Shown: positions 8,448-17,485 of the stretch, piece after piece
Layout: each line of letters starts with the position of its first letter
Position numbering within the stretch: the first letter of the stretch is position 1
Translations under genes and position numbers: made by a program
Assembly: GCA_028687975.1 (NCBI GenBank)
Contig: JAQTZD010000007.1
Span: 1-63,608 of the forward strand
Direction of reading: 5' to 3'
Length of the DNA stretch: 63,608 nucleotides
Origin: Sediminibacterium sp.
GTDB taxonomy: Bacteria > Bacteroidota > Bacteroidia > Chitinophagales > Chitinophagaceae
Notes under the pieces: generated by a model
What the model was told of the DNA's origin: nothing
The model's input: only the letters and a program-made list of their open reading frames with translations
Databases searched by the model: none

Positions 8448-9317
8448 TTATAAAAGCTGCTTCAAACATTGCGCCAGGCTTTCCTCCCAGGGCTTTAAAA
8501 TTATCCCAAAATCGGCCTTTACTTTAGCCGTTTCCATTACCGAATAGGCAGGTCTGCTCGCCGGTGTAGGATAAGCTGTTCCGGGTATTGGTAATACCTG
8601 GGTGGCAAGCTTTGCCATATCCCGGATGGCCACTGCAAATTCGTACCAGGAAATCACTCCTGTATTGCTGTAATGATAAATTCCTGAATGATGGTTTCCC
8701 CGTTGGTCTTCTTCCACGATCTGCATCAGCGCTGCTGCGAGGTCGGCGGCATAGGTAGGTGAACCCACCTGATCACTCACCACTTTTAATTCAGGACGCT
8801 CCTTCATTAACCGCAACATGGTCTTCACAAAGTTATGACCATGCACGCTATATACCCAGGAGGTTCTTACAATGATGGAGGAAGGATTGTTCTTTTGCGC
8901 CAATTGCTCGCCGATACATTTTGAGTAGCCATAATAGTTCACCGGATCGGTGGGTGTATCGGGTTGGTAGGGGCAGGTACCATTCCCGTCAAATACATAA
9001 TCCGTGGAAATGGTGATCAGTTTACAATGATGCTGCTCACAGGCGGTTGCCAGTTCTCCCACGGAAATTCCGTTGATGGTCATAGCTTCCAGTTGCTCCG
9101 ATTCTGCTTTGTCTACTGCGGTATAGGCCGCACAGTTCAATACATACTGCGGACGATATTGCGCAATAAAAGGTGCAATGGTTTCGGGCTGTGAAAAATC
9201 CAGCATGGTCCGGTCTGCAAAAATAAACTCGTACCTGCTTTCAAAAGAGGAAGCCAATTGCTGCAACTCCCAACCCAGCTGTCCGTTCTTTCCTGTTACT
9301 ACAACAATTGGCTTCAT
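8448..9317 (-). CDS. rfbD: dTDP-4-dehydrorhamnose reductase
   Basis: 289 residues, the normal size for RmlD. An NAD(P)-binding GKNGQLG motif is at residues 9-15. The short-chain dehydrogenase features follow: STDYVFDG, the catalytic YGYSK, and RTSWVYS. RmlD performs the last step of dTDP-L-rhamnose synthesis, reducing dTDP-4-keto-L-rhamnose. The other rml genes (A, B and C) are not in the window, so they must be elsewhere. It follows the UDP-xylose synthase gene after 5 bases and ends a four-gene minus-strand sugar-nucleotide operon. Confidence 0.92.
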   Translation of the reverse strand: MKPIVVVTGKNGQLGWELQQLASSFESRYEFIFADRTMLDFSQPETIAPFIAQYRPQYVLNCAAYTAVDKAESEQLEAMTINGISVGELATACEQHHCKLITISTDYVFDGNGTCPYQPDTPTDPVNYYGYSKCIGEQLAQKNNPSSIIVRTSWVYSVHGHNFVKTMLRLMKERPELKVVSDQVGSPTYAADLAAALMQIVEEDQRGNHHSGIYHYSNTGVISWYEFAVAIRDMAKLATQVLPIPGTAYPTPASRPAYSVMETAKVKADFGIILKPWEESLAQCLKQLL

Positions 9318-9322
9318 ACAAA

Positions 9323-10306
9323 TTATTTTCCTGAATAAAATTCTTTCGGTTGCTTAGACCATTCTTCTTTCGGCAGCGATTTGAAATACTCATAAGTCCT
9401 TTTCAAACCTTCCGCACGATCTACTTTGGGTTCCCAGCCCAGCAGTTCCCTGGCCTTGGTAATATCCGGCTGACGTTGTTTTGGATCGTCTACCGGCAAT
9501 GGCTTGTATACTATCTTAACAGAGGAGCCTGTTAACTTCAGTACTTCTTCTGCAAAGTCCTTCAGGGTAATTTCATTGGGGTTGCCAATATTCACCGGCA
9601 TGGTATAGTCGCTCATCAGCAAACGGTAGATGCCTTCGATCAGGTCGTCTACATAACAGAAGGAACGGGTCTGACTGCCGTCTCCAAATACGGTCAGGTC
9701 TTCTCCACGCAGTGCCTGTCCGATGAATGCAGGCAATGCCCTTCCGTCGTTCAGTCGCATTCTTGGACCATAAGTGTTGAAGATGCGAATGATCCTGGTT
9801 TCTACACCATGAAAAGTATAATAAGCCCTGGTGATGGATTCCATGAATCGTTTGGCTTCGTCGTACACACCCCTTGGTCCTACCGGGTTTACATTGCCCC
9901 AGTATTCTTCTGTTTGCGGATGCACCAGCGGATCTCCGTACACTTCACTGGTAGAGGCTACCAGCATTCTGGCGCCTTTTGCTTTAGCAAGACCCAGACA
10001 GTTATGCGTTCCCAATGCACCCACTTTCAGGGTTTGAATCGGGATCTTTAAATAATCAATCGGACTTGCAGGAGAAGCAAAATGCAGGATATAATCCAGG
10101 TGGCCCGGTACATGGATGAACTTGGTTACATCGTGGTGATAAAACTCAAACTCTTCCAGTTTAAACAGGTGTTCTATGTTGCGCAGATCTCCGGTGATCA
10201 GGTTGTCCATTGCAATGACGTGATATCCTTCACGGATAAAACGATCGCAGAGATGGGAACCGAGGAATCCGGCTGCACCGGTAATCAGTATGCGTTTCTT
10301 TGCCAT
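9323..10306 (-). CDS. UDP-glucuronate decarboxylase (UDP-xylose synthase)
   Basis: 327 residues, extended short-chain dehydrogenase family. The Rossmann motif GAAGFLG is at residues 10-16, the STSEVYGDP segment around 119-126, and the catalytic YDEAK at 148-152. The segments [13 protein letters not shown] and IFNTYGPRM are characteristic of UXS rather than of UDP-glucose epimerase. The enzyme oxidises and decarboxylates UDP-glucuronate to UDP-xylose. Its substrate is the product of the UDP-glucose dehydrogenase encoded directly upstream with 6 bases between them, so the pair forms a short route from UDP-glucose to UDP-xylose for surface polysaccharide. Confidence 0.94.
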   Translation of the reverse strand: MAKKRILITGAAGFLGSHLCDRFIREGYHVIAMDNLITGDLRNIEHLFKLEEFEFYHHDVTKFIHVPGHLDYILHFASPASPIDYLKIPIQTLKVGALGTHNCLGLAKAKGARMLVASTSEVYGDPLVHPQTEEYWGNVNPVGPRGVYDEAKRFMESITRAYYTFHGVETRIIRIFNTYGPRMRLNDGRALPAFIGQALRGEDLTVFGDGSQTRSFCYVDDLIEGIYRLLMSDYTMPVNIGNPNEITLKDFAEEVLKLTGSSVKIVYKPLPVDDPKQRQPDITKARELLGWEPKVDRAEGLKRTYEYFKSLPKEEWSKQPKEFYSGK

Positions 10307-10312
10307 AGCAGT

Positions 10313-11614
10313 TTATTTGCGGCCCACACTTTCGTAATGGTAGCCCATGTCGGTAATAAATTTAACATCAAACAGGTTTCTTCCGTCGAAGATGGCTTTG
10401 CCTTTCAGGATGCTGTTGATCTGTTCAAAATCCGGTGTTCTGAATTCGCTCCACTCCGTTGCAATGATCAGTGCATCAGCTTTTTCCAGCGCTTTGTACT
10501 GGTTCTCTGCATACTGAATTTTATCGCCGATGGTTTTCTTCACATTCGGCATGGCTTCCGGATCAAATGCGGTTACGGTTGCACCCAGTTCGGTTAATGC
10601 ATCAATCAGGTACAGGGCTGGCGCTTCGCGGATATCATCTGTATTGGGTTTGAAAGCCAGTCCCCACAATGCAAAATGTTTGCCCCTGATATCGCCGTTG
10701 AAATATTTCAGGATTTTCGGCATCAGGTGCAGCTTTTGTGCATCGTTCACCGCTTCTACTGATTTCAGAATCTTGAAGTCGTAGTTTACTTCTTCCGCAC
10801 TCATGATCAGCGCCTGTACATCTTTGGGAAAGCAGCTGCCACCATATCCGATACCGGGAAATAAAAAGCGCTTACCAATGCGATCATCACTTCCGATTCC
10901 TCTTCTGACCATATCTACATCGGCGCCCAGTCTTTCACAGAGCTGTGCAATCTCGTTCATGAAAGATATTTTGGTTGCCAGGAAAGAATTGGCTGCATAC
11001 TTGGTTAACTCGGCAGATTTTTCGTCCATGAAGATCACCGGATTTCCCTGGCGAACAAATGGCGCATACAAATCGGACATCACTTTCTTGGCCCGCTCGG
11101 AACAGGTTCCCACTACCACGCGGTCGGGTTTCATGAAGTCGTCTACAGCAACTCCTTCGCGCAGGAATTCCGGATTGCTCACCACATCAAATTCCCCTTT
11201 GAAATTTTCTGCAATGGCTGCATGTACTTTATCCGCTGTTCCTACCGGAACCGTGCTTTTATCTACAATCACTTTATAATCCGTCAGTATCTTACCCAGG
11301 TCTTTGGCTACGCCCAGTACATAACGCAGGTCAGCTGCGCCGCCTTCTCCGGGAGGTGTAGGCAATGCCAGAAATATGATTTCTGCATCCTTTACCCCTT
11401 CGGCCAGATTGGTGGTAAACTTCAAACGGCCTTCTTTCAAATTCCGAAGAAATATTTTTTCCAGTCCGGGTTCGTAAATGGTAATTTCGCCGCCAGACAA
11501 TTTATCTACTTTGGATTGATCTATGTCGATGCAGGTAACTTTGTTACCGGTTTCAGAAAAACAGGTTCCGGTTACCAATCCTACATAGCCGGTTCCGACT
11601 ACAGCAATTCTCAT
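10313..11614 (-). CDS. ugd: UDP-glucose 6-dehydrogenase
   Basis: 433 residues. The N-terminal NAD-binding motif is GTGYVGL at 7-13. The catalytic cysteine is C261 in GYGGSCFPKD, and the central domain has the usual FLREG and NSFLATKISFMNE stretches. The enzyme oxidises UDP-glucose twice to UDP-glucuronate. It stands between the DegT aminotransferase gene (3 bases upstream) and the UDP-glucuronate decarboxylase gene (6 bases downstream), so the three are almost certainly on one transcript. Confidence 0.95.
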   Translation of the reverse strand: MRIAVVGTGYVGLVTGTCFSETGNKVTCIDIDQSKVDKLSGGEITIYEPGLEKIFLRNLKEGRLKFTTNLAEGVKDAEIIFLALPTPPGEGGAADLRYVLGVAKDLGKILTDYKVIVDKSTVPVGTADKVHAAIAENFKGEFDVVSNPEFLREGVAVDDFMKPDRVVVGTCSERAKKVMSDLYAPFVRQGNPVIFMDEKSAELTKYAANSFLATKISFMNEIAQLCERLGADVDMVRRGIGSDDRIGKRFLFPGIGYGGSCFPKDVQALIMSAEEVNYDFKILKSVEAVNDAQKLHLMPKILKYFNGDIRGKHFALWGLAFKPNTDDIREAPALYLIDALTELGATVTAFDPEAMPNVKKTIGDKIQYAENQYKALEKADALIIATEWSEFRTPDFEQINSILKGKAIFDGRNLFDVKFITDMGYHYESVGRK

Positions 11615-11617
11615 GAT

Positions 11618-12748
11618 TTATTGATTTACGTAATTTAAAACTTCAGTACAGATATAATTCAGTTGTTCATCGTCCATTTCGGTATGTACCGGCAAGGAGA
11701 TCACCGCAGCTGTTAGCTGATCGGTCACCTGCATATCCAGCTTGGGTAATCCAAAAGAAGCAAACATATCCTGCTTGTGCCCCGGCACAGGATAGTAGAT
11801 CATGGATGGAATTTTTTTGCTTGCCAGGTATTCATTCAGTCCATCCCTGTTCACACCATTCAGTTGCAAAGTGTACTGGTGGTACACATGCGTGCTGTAA
11901 GGCGCCACATAGGGTGTAGTAATTTTGGGGTTGTTGGCAAAGGCCCGGTCGTAATGTGCTGCGACTGCCCTGCGTGCTGCATTGTATTCGTCCAGGCGTT
12001 TCAGCTTGATATTCAATATGGCTGCCTGAATAGAATCCAGTCTGGAATTGCATCCCACCACTTCGTGGTAATATCTTTTTTGCTGGCCGTGATTCGCAAT
12101 CATCTTCATTTTATGAGCCAGTTCGTCGTTGTTGGTAAAGATGGCGCCGCCATCGCCGTATGCACCCAGATTTTTGGATGGATAAAAAGAAGTAGCGCCG
12201 ATATCACCGATGGTGCCGGTCTTCTTTTTGGTACCATCAGAGAATGTATAGTCGCAGCCAATGGCCTGTGCATTGTCTTCGATTACATAGAGATTGTGTT
12301 CTTTGGCAATCTGCAGAATGGCTTCCATGGGCGCTGCCTGTCCGTACAGGTGTACCGGCACAATCGCCTTTGTTTTGGGCGTAATGGCTTTGCGCACAGA
12401 TTCCGGATCTATGCAGAAAGTTTTAGGATCCACTTCCACAAATACAGGTGTAAGCTTTAGTAAAGCTACTACTTCGGTTGTGGCGATATAGGTAAAGGAA
12501 GGAGTGATCACTTCATCTCCCGGCTGCAATCCCAGTGCCATCATGGCAATCTGCAAGGCATCGGTGCCGTTGGCGCAGGGGATGGTATGCTTTACATTCA
12601 GGTAGCTGCCGAGGGCTGCACTGAATTCCTGAACTGCTTTTCCATTGATGTATGCCGCTGAATCCAATACTTCGTGAATGGCCTGGTCTACTGCTTCTTT
12701 GATATGCAAATACTGGGTTTTGGTGTCTACCATCTGGATAGGCCGCAT
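11618..12748 (-). CDS. DegT/DnrJ/EryC1/StrS-family sugar aminotransferase
   Basis: 376 residues from the ATG at 12746-12748; the frame is open 20 codons further upstream but those residues do not fit the family. PLP-binding features are NGTDAL (about 60-65), EDNAQAIG (about 158-165) and the Schiff-base lysine K192 in FYPSKNLGAYGDGGAI. These enzymes transaminate keto-sugar nucleotides. The exact sugar cannot be told from sequence alone; a UDP-3-keto-glucuronic acid derivative or a 4-keto-6-deoxy sugar are both possible. It is the first gene of the minus-strand sugar operon, opposite the Kdo transferase gene. Confidence 0.9.
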   Translation of the reverse strand: MRPIQMVDTKTQYLHIKEAVDQAIHEVLDSAAYINGKAVQEFSAALGSYLNVKHTIPCANGTDALQIAMMALGLQPGDEVITPSFTYIATTEVVALLKLTPVFVEVDPKTFCIDPESVRKAITPKTKAIVPVHLYGQAAPMEAILQIAKEHNLYVIEDNAQAIGCDYTFSDGTKKKTGTIGDIGATSFYPSKNLGAYGDGGAIFTNNDELAHKMKMIANHGQQKRYYHEVVGCNSRLDSIQAAILNIKLKRLDEYNAARRAVAAHYDRAFANNPKITTPYVAPYSTHVYHQYTLQLNGVNRDGLNEYLASKKIPSMIYYPVPGHKQDMFASFGLPKLDMQVTDQLTAAVISLPVHTEMDDEQLNYICTEVLNYVNQ

Positions 12749-12834
12749 AAGTCGATTTTTATATGGTGCAAAATTAGCATAAAAAAGGTCAAGAAAGAAT
12801 TTGGACATTCGGCCAATACTGGATGTAACAGCCG

Positions 12835-12842
12835 TACCTTTG
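12835..12842 (+). promoter_or_regulatory. TAnnTTTG promoter box of the Kdo transferase gene
   Basis: TACCTTTG matches the Bacteroidota -7 consensus TAnnTTTG exactly and ends 6 bases before the chosen ATG at 12849. This spacing places the transcription start at or next to the start codon, which implies a very short or absent leader. No convincing -33 TTG element is visible at the expected distance. Confidence 0.5.
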
Positions 12843-12848
12843 CAGGCG

Positions 12849-14114
12849 ATGAAGTTGTTCTACAGACTGTTTATTGCACTTTATCCGATTGGCGCCAGGG
12901 TAATTGCCCCATTCAATCCAAAAGCAAAAGAATGGATCAGGGGCAGACAGGATGTGTTTGTCGGATTGAGCAAGTTTGCAGCTGCTTCCAAAGCCCCGGT
13001 GATCTGGATGCACTGCTCCTCGCTGGGCGAGTTTGAACAGGGTTTACCGGTGGCAACTGCCCTGAAAAAAGAATACCCTTCTCATCGTTTACTGGTCAGT
13101 TTTTTTTCTCCTTCGGGATACCTGGTCAGAAAAAACCATCCCATTGCCGATTATGTAACTTATCTGCCCATGGACAGCCACAGCAATGCCCGTCAGTTCC
13201 TGCTGCTGGTAAAACCGCAGCTGGCCATTTTCATCAAATACGAGTTCTGGCATTTTTATCTTTCCATGTTAAAGGAAAGGCAGATTCCTACGCTGCTGGT
13301 ATCGGGCATATTCCGTCCGGATCAGTTGTTTTTCCGCAGCTATGGCGGTTTTTACCGGAACATGCTTTCCTATTTTACCCAGTTCTTTGTGCAGGATGAA
13401 CATTCTAAAAAACTGCTGGACTCTGTTGGATACGGCAACCGCACCACGGTTTCGGGAGACACCCGCTTCGACCGGGTAATTGATATTGCACACCAGTTCC
13501 GGGAGTACCCGGCCATCACGCATTTCTGTGCGGCACACACCACCATTGTGGCCGGCAGTACCTGGAGCGAAGACGACAAAGCCCTGCATCATCTGGCCAT
13601 ACAACACAAGGAACTGCGCATGGTTGTTGCCCCGCACGATATCCAGCCCGACCGGCTGGAAGAATGTATCCGGTACTATCCCGATGCCATGCTTTACAGC
13701 GAATACCTGGCGGCTTTTGAACAGGGCAACCCGCCCGAACAGGTCCGGTCGCTGATCATCAACAACATGGGTATGCTCAGCAGCTTGTATCACTATGCAC
13801 ATATTGCATTTATCGGTGGTGGATTTACAGACGATGGCATACACAATACCCTGGAAGCTGCCGTTTACGGCGTGCCGGTGGTATTCGGACCTGTTTACGA
13901 AAAATACCTGGAAGCCATTGATTTGATTGACGCCGGCGCTGCATTCACAGCATTGGATGTGGTAGAACTGGAAGAGATCATCAACGATCTGCTGGTCCAC
14001 AAAGAAAAAAGATCCATAGCAGGAACTGCCGCAAGAAATTATGTGCGCAACCATGCAGGCGCTACCGCCAAAGTGTTGAAGTATATTCAGGAAAACCTGC
14101 GCCTGATCAGGTGA
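12849..14114 (+). CDS. waaA: 3-deoxy-D-manno-octulosonic acid (Kdo) transferase
   Basis: 421 residues from ATG 12849. This start gives MKLFYRLFIALYPIGARVIA, a membrane-associating N-terminus usual for WaaA. The N-terminal domain has IWMHCSSLGEFEQG with the essential glutamate, and KYEFWHFYL. The C-terminal GT-B domain has VAGSTWSEDD, VVAPHDI, the IGGGFTDDGIHNTLEA donor-site stretch and PVVFGPVYEKY. It adds Kdo to lipid A precursor on the inner face of the cytoplasmic membrane. Its 3' end overlaps the converging hypothetical gene by 28 bases. Confidence 0.93.
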   Translation: MKLFYRLFIALYPIGARVIAPFNPKAKEWIRGRQDVFVGLSKFAAASKAPVIWMHCSSLGEFEQGLPVATALKKEYPSHRLLVSFFSPSGYLVRKNHPIADYVTYLPMDSHSNARQFLLLVKPQLAIFIKYEFWHFYLSMLKERQIPTLLVSGIFRPDQLFFRSYGGFYRNMLSYFTQFFVQDEHSKKLLDSVGYGNRTTVSGDTRFDRVIDIAHQFREYPAITHFCAAHTTIVAGSTWSEDDKALHHLAIQHKELRMVVAPHDIQPDRLEECIRYYPDAMLYSEYLAAFEQGNPPEQVRSLIINNMGMLSSLYHYAHIAFIGGGFTDDGIHNTLEAAVYGVPVVFGPVYEKYLEAIDLIDAGAAFTALDVVELEEIINDLLVHKEKRSIAGTAARNYVRNHAGATAKVLKYIQENLRLIR

Positions 14115-14755
14115 TCGAAGAGTTTCACGGCCTCATGATTTTCGGACCAGCCCAGTTTCACTTTTAATTCGCGCTGAATCCAGTATTGCGCCTCGGGATA
14201 AATGGAGAAGCCGTTAATGGTTTTGATGCTGCGCTCATACATGTTTTCGTCGCCCCGGAACAAGGTGTGGGTAAACAGGTACCGGTCGTTTACGCTGATG
14301 GCTTTTCTCAAATCGCGGATAGGGGTTTCCTCCAGTTTGGAGGCCACTTCTACCCGTTCTTCTTTCAGCTGGTCGTTCAACTCGGGTCTTTTTGTACCAA
14401 TGGCCTCATTGATCGGAACCGCACCGGCGGCAGCAACATAATCCTGGTGTACCAGTGTAGGTATTTCAACCGGCGTATCGAACAACCAGCCGGAGAGGTC
14501 TTCTTTTTTGGGAGCCGGTTTTACCGGAGGAACATAGGCAGGCATGGATTCAGGAGAGGAAGGAGTTTCGGATACTGTGTTGGCAACCAACACGGTTGGC
14601 ATTTGTACAGACACCCCGCTTCTGACCTGTTCGGCGCTTCTTTTATATTGAAGCTCCGCCAGGATCAACTGGGCTGTTTGCGCCAGTTTTTCCGGATCAG
14701 CCTGTTGGTCGAACTGATCTTTCAATTTATTAATTAAAGTGCCCACTCTTTCCAT
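14087..14755 (-). CDS. conserved hypothetical protein of Chitinophagaceae type
   Basis: 222 residues, no signal peptide or membrane span. Three parts are visible: an alpha-helical start (about 1-45, LINKLKDQFDQQADPEKLAQ), a proline-rich low-complexity linker (about 50-125), and a C-terminal helical domain (about 125-222) with IRDLRKAISVNDRYLFTHTLFRGDENMYERS-type sequence. This C-terminal pattern recurs in uncharacterised Bacteroidota proteins. Function unknown; a cytoplasmic scaffold or adaptor would fit the architecture but is a guess. It starts opposite the thymidine kinase gene, with 83 bases between them. Confidence 0.7.
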   Translation of the reverse strand: MERVGTLINKLKDQFDQQADPEKLAQTAQLILAELQYKRSAEQVRSGVSVQMPTVLVANTVSETPSSPESMPAYVPPVKPAPKKEDLSGWLFDTPVEIPTLVHQDYVAAAGAVPINEAIGTKRPELNDQLKEERVEVASKLEETPIRDLRKAISVNDRYLFTHTLFRGDENMYERSIKTINGFSIYPEAQYWIQRELKVKLGWSENHEAVKLFDHLIRRRFS

Positions 14756-14838
14756 AGGATATGATACTTTTGGGGAGTTACCAAATGAGCGATCGTAATT
14801 GAGTAACTAACGCTAAAACTTATAATTTATTTTGCAGG

Positions 14839-15402
14839 ATGTTTATAGAGCCAAACTTGCGGGGAGAGCGAAGGGGATGGATTGAAGTAATCTGTGGGAG
14901 TATGTTCAGTGGAAAAACAGAGGAACTGATCCGCAGGCTGAAAAGGGCCAGGATTGCCAACCTGAGGGTGGAAATCTTTAAACCTGCCATAGACGTGCGT
15001 TACGACGAAACCAAAGTAGTGAGCCACGATTCCAATGCCATTGCCTCCACCCCCATTGATAATTCCCAGACCATTTTGCTGATGGCACAGGACGTGGATG
15101 TGGTGGGGATTGATGAGGCCCAGTTTTTTGATCAGGAAGTGGTAAATGTTTGTGAAACCCTGGCCCTGAGGGGGGTTCGGGTGATTGTAGCCGGGCTCGA
15201 TATGGATTACCAGGGCAAACCTTTTGGTCAGATGCCCAACCTGCTGGCTACTGCAGACTATATTACCAAACTGCATGCAATTTGTGTAAAATGCGGCAGC
15301 ATTGCCAATATCTCCTACCGGAAAACAGCTACAAAGGGGCAGGTATTACTGGGAGAAAAGGAAACCTACGAACCCCGCTGCAGAAACTGCGCCCATGAAT
15401 AG
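14839..15402 (+). CDS. tdk: thymidine kinase (type II)
   Basis: 187 residues. The P-loop GSMFSGKT is at residues 20-27, the DEAQFFD magnesium and base-site motif near 92-98, and a zinc site is formed by CVKC and CRNC. The lasso region lies between them. It phosphorylates thymidine to dTMP in the salvage pathway. The start follows a TATTTTGC box by only three bases, so the message may be almost leaderless. The stop codon overlaps the start of the CcmB gene by 8 bases, implying translational coupling. Confidence 0.95.
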   Translation: MFIEPNLRGERRGWIEVICGSMFSGKTEELIRRLKRARIANLRVEIFKPAIDVRYDETKVVSHDSNAIASTPIDNSQTILLMAQDVDVVGIDEAQFFDQEVVNVCETLALRGVRVIVAGLDMDYQGKPFGQMPNLLATADYITKLHAICVKCGSIANISYRKTATKGQVLLGEKETYEPRCRNCAHE

Positions 15403-16054
15403 CAGAACTACCATACTATCCCTGATCCGTAAAGATTTTTTGCTGGAAGCCCGTCAGCAGTATACGTTTTATGGAGTTTTACTCTATATCGCCTCCACCA
15501 CTTTTGTGGTATACCTCTCCATGGGGCAACCTGAAGACAAGGTATGGAACGGGTTATTTTGGGTATTGCAACTCTTTGTGTGCATCAATGCGGTGGCCAA
15601 AAGCTTTCTGCAAGACAGCAGGGGCAGGATGCTCTACTTCTATTCCATTGCAGGACCCACCGATTTCATTTTATCGAAGCTGCTGTTCAATGCCGTTCTA
15701 ATGTTACTGATGAACCTGCTGAGCCTGGGGGTATTCACGCTCTTATTGGGTAACCCCATCACCAAAATGATGGAATTCATCCTCATCAGTATGCTGGGAG
15801 GTATTAGCCTGAGCCTGGTATTTACGTTCCTGGCTGCGATTGCCGCCAAAGCACAGCAACAGGCCGCCCTGATGGCCATCATGGGCTTTCCGATCATCAT
15901 TCCACAGTTGCTACTGCTGATGAAGATCACTTCTTCTGCCTTTTCTTCTGTAATACAGGATGGCTGGTGGAATATGGTCGCCATGCTCGGCGGGCTGGAC
16001 CTGATGATCATTGCCCTGGCATATATCCTTTTCCCTTTTCTATGGAAAGACTGA
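15395..16054 (+). CDS. ccmB: haem exporter / cytochrome c maturation membrane protein CcmB
   Basis: 219 residues from ATG 15395, which lies inside the end of tdk. The start region [19 protein letters not shown] is the usual CcmB cytoplasmic helix. About six membrane spans follow, with [20 protein letters not shown] and [14 protein letters not shown]. CcmB is the permease partner of the CcmA ATPase in system I cytochrome c maturation. The CcsA/CcmC-like and CcmD genes lie 3 kb to the right on the other strand. CcmA is not in the window. Confidence 0.9.
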   Translation: MNSRTTILSLIRKDFLLEARQQYTFYGVLLYIASTTFVVYLSMGQPEDKVWNGLFWVLQLFVCINAVAKSFLQDSRGRMLYFYSIAGPTDFILSKLLFNAVLMLLMNLLSLGVFTLLLGNPITKMMEFILISMLGGISLSLVFTFLAAIAAKAQQQAALMAIMGFPIIIPQLLLLMKITSSAFSSVIQDGWWNMVAMLGGLDLMIIALAYILFPFLWKD

Positions 16055-16064
16055 TGCCGTAAAA

Positions 16065-16835
16065 TCAGAACCGCAGGTGGCGAACGGTCAGGCCGTTGCT
16101 GATCAGCTGTTTCAGGGAATCTACCCCAATTTTCAGGTGTCTTTCCACATACTGAGCGGTAATCTCTTTGTCGCTGGCTTCCGTTTTTACCCCTTCCGGT
16201 ATCATGGGCTGATCACTTACCAGCAATAAGGCGCCGGTTGGTATTTTATTGTAAAAGCCCACGGTAAAGATGGTGGCTGTTTCCATATCAATGGCATAGG
16301 CCCTTACCTTGGTCAGGTATTCCTTAAAAGCATCATCGTGTTCCCATACCCTTCTGTTGGTGGTGTACACAGTACCGGTCCAATAGTCTACTTTGTAATC
16401 GCGGATGGTGGTAGATATGGCTTTCTGCAACGCAAATGCAGGCATGGCAGGCACTTCGGGTGGAAAATAGTCGTTGGAAGTACCTTCTCCCCGTATGGCG
16501 CCGATGGGTAAAATCAGGTCGCCCAGTTTATTTCTTTTCTTCAGGCCTCCGCATTTTCCGAGAAACAACACCGCTTCGGGTTCAATGGCAGTAAGCAAAT
16601 CCATGATGGTGGCAGCTCCCGGGCTACCCATTCCAAAATTGATGATGGTAATACCCTCTGCAGTGGCGCATTGCATGGACCTGTCTAATCCTACCACTTT
16701 CACATTGTTCCACTTCGCAAACATGGTTACATAATTGCTGAAGTTGGTCAGCAGAATATACTTGCCAAAATTTTCCAGTTTTTCGCCAGTGTACCTGGGC
16801 AACCAGTTGTTTACAATTTCCTCTTTCGTTTTCAT
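16065..16835 (-). CDS. amn: AMP nucleosidase
   Basis: 256 residues, the short bacterial form without the N-terminal extension of the E. coli enzyme. It is a phosphorylase-superfamily protein, with NFGMGSPGAATIMDLL, GKCGGLKKR, YAIDMETATIF and a SDQP motif. The enzyme hydrolyses AMP to adenine and ribose 5-phosphate and so adjusts the adenylate pool. Upstream of the ATG is an unusually structured leader of about 90 bases with a good promoter. Its 3' end faces ccmB with 10 bases between. Confidence 0.92.
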   Translation of the reverse strand: MKTKEEIVNNWLPRYTGEKLENFGKYILLTNFSNYVTMFAKWNNVKVVGLDRSMQCATAEGITIINFGMGSPGAATIMDLLTAIEPEAVLFLGKCGGLKKRNKLGDLILPIGAIRGEGTSNDYFPPEVPAMPAFALQKAISTTIRDYKVDYWTGTVYTTNRRVWEHDDAFKEYLTKVRAYAIDMETATIFTVGFYNKIPTGALLLVSDQPMIPEGVKTEASDKEITAQYVERHLKIGVDSLKQLISNGLTVRHLRF

Positions 16836-16925
16836 ACTACTATGCTTTGTACACGGACAACCTGCTGAAAGAGCGTATCTGACGGGATCATTCCGGACGC
16901 CCTAACGGGGTCGTTGTCCGATGGT
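16836..16925 (-). ncRNA. candidate structured leader RNA of the AMP nucleosidase gene
   Basis: On the minus strand CGGACAAC (16913-16920) pairs perfectly with GUUGUCCG (16854-16861), an 8-bp closing stem around about 51 bases. Inside it, GACCCC and GGGCGUC (16900-16912 region) form a hairpin with loop GUUA and one bulged C, and shorter pairings follow (GGA/UCC and CGU/ACG). The closed element begins about where the predicted transcript should begin and ends 18 bases before the ATG. This is the layout of a cis-regulatory RNA. I do not recognise it as any riboswitch class I can check by eye. Confidence 0.45.
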
Positions 16926-16932
16926 TAATCTG

Positions 16933-16961
16933 TAAATATACAAAAAAAAATAATCTATCAA
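16933..16961 (-). promoter_or_regulatory. promoter of the AMP nucleosidase gene
   Basis: On the minus strand a TTG (16959-16961) is followed after 18 bases by TATATTTA (16933-16940). This fits the Bacteroidota primary-sigma pattern TTG-N18/21-TAnnTTTG with one mismatch. The start of transcription would then lie near 16925-16928, a few bases before the closing stem of the leader structure. Confidence 0.5.
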
Positions 16962-17050
16962 CCGGTATTCCATGCTGCTGATGCCTGCATTCCTTATTTT
17001 TACGGCCCGGCCAACCGGAACACTTGTTCACTCATTTTTACAAAGCCTGC

Positions 17051-17485
17051 ATGATTATACAGTACCCGGAATACCAGCCTAAAATAAAAGGAGCCGCAAG
17101 CAAAGAACAGATCTTTGATGAAATCAGGAAACAGTGGGTAAAACTGACGCCCGAAGAATGGGTCCGGCAAAATTTCCTCAACTACCTGGTACAGGTTAAA
17201 AAATATCCACCCTCTCTGATTGCGGTAGAAAAAGAAATCCTGGTGGGCGAAATGAAAAAGCGCTTCGATATCCTGGTGTACCAAAACAGCAAACCCTGGA
17301 TGATTATTGAATGCAAGGAGCAAAATGTACCGCTGACCGAAGCAGTGATCAAACAATTGTTGGCGTATTACTCGGTGGTACAAACCAGTTATATGGTCAT
17401 CACCAACGGACACTACACGCATTGCTTTGGCGTGCAGGCAAATCAGGTTGTTAACGAATCTGTCATTCCCGACTACATTTCATAA
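17051..17485 (+). CDS. stand-alone type I restriction HsdR N-terminal-like nuclease-domain protein
   Basis: 144 residues from ATG 17051; a TTG 27 bases upstream is a less likely start. The pattern VRQNFLNYLVQVKKYPPSLI followed by KRFDILVYQ and WMIIECK is the PD-(D/E)XK core (D, then E-x-K) of the HsdR N-terminal domain. Full HsdR subunits are about 1000 residues and carry a helicase, which is absent here. No methylase or specificity subunit is nearby. Small single-domain copies of this type are conserved in Bacteroidota and their role is not known to me. It faces the glutamate dehydrogenase gene with a terminator between. Confidence 0.8.
   Translation: MIIQYPEYQPKIKGAASKEQIFDEIRKQWVKLTPEEWVRQNFLNYLVQVKKYPPSLIAVEKEILVGEMKKRFDILVYQNSKPWMIIECKEQNVPLTEAVIKQLLAYYSVVQTSYMVITNGHYTHCFGVQANQVVNESVIPDYIS

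Noticed and set aside
12801..12848. Extended N-terminus of waaA from a GTG- or TTG-type start
   Set aside because: The promoter box at 12835-12842 lies inside this extension, and MKLFYRLF at 12849 is the normal family start.
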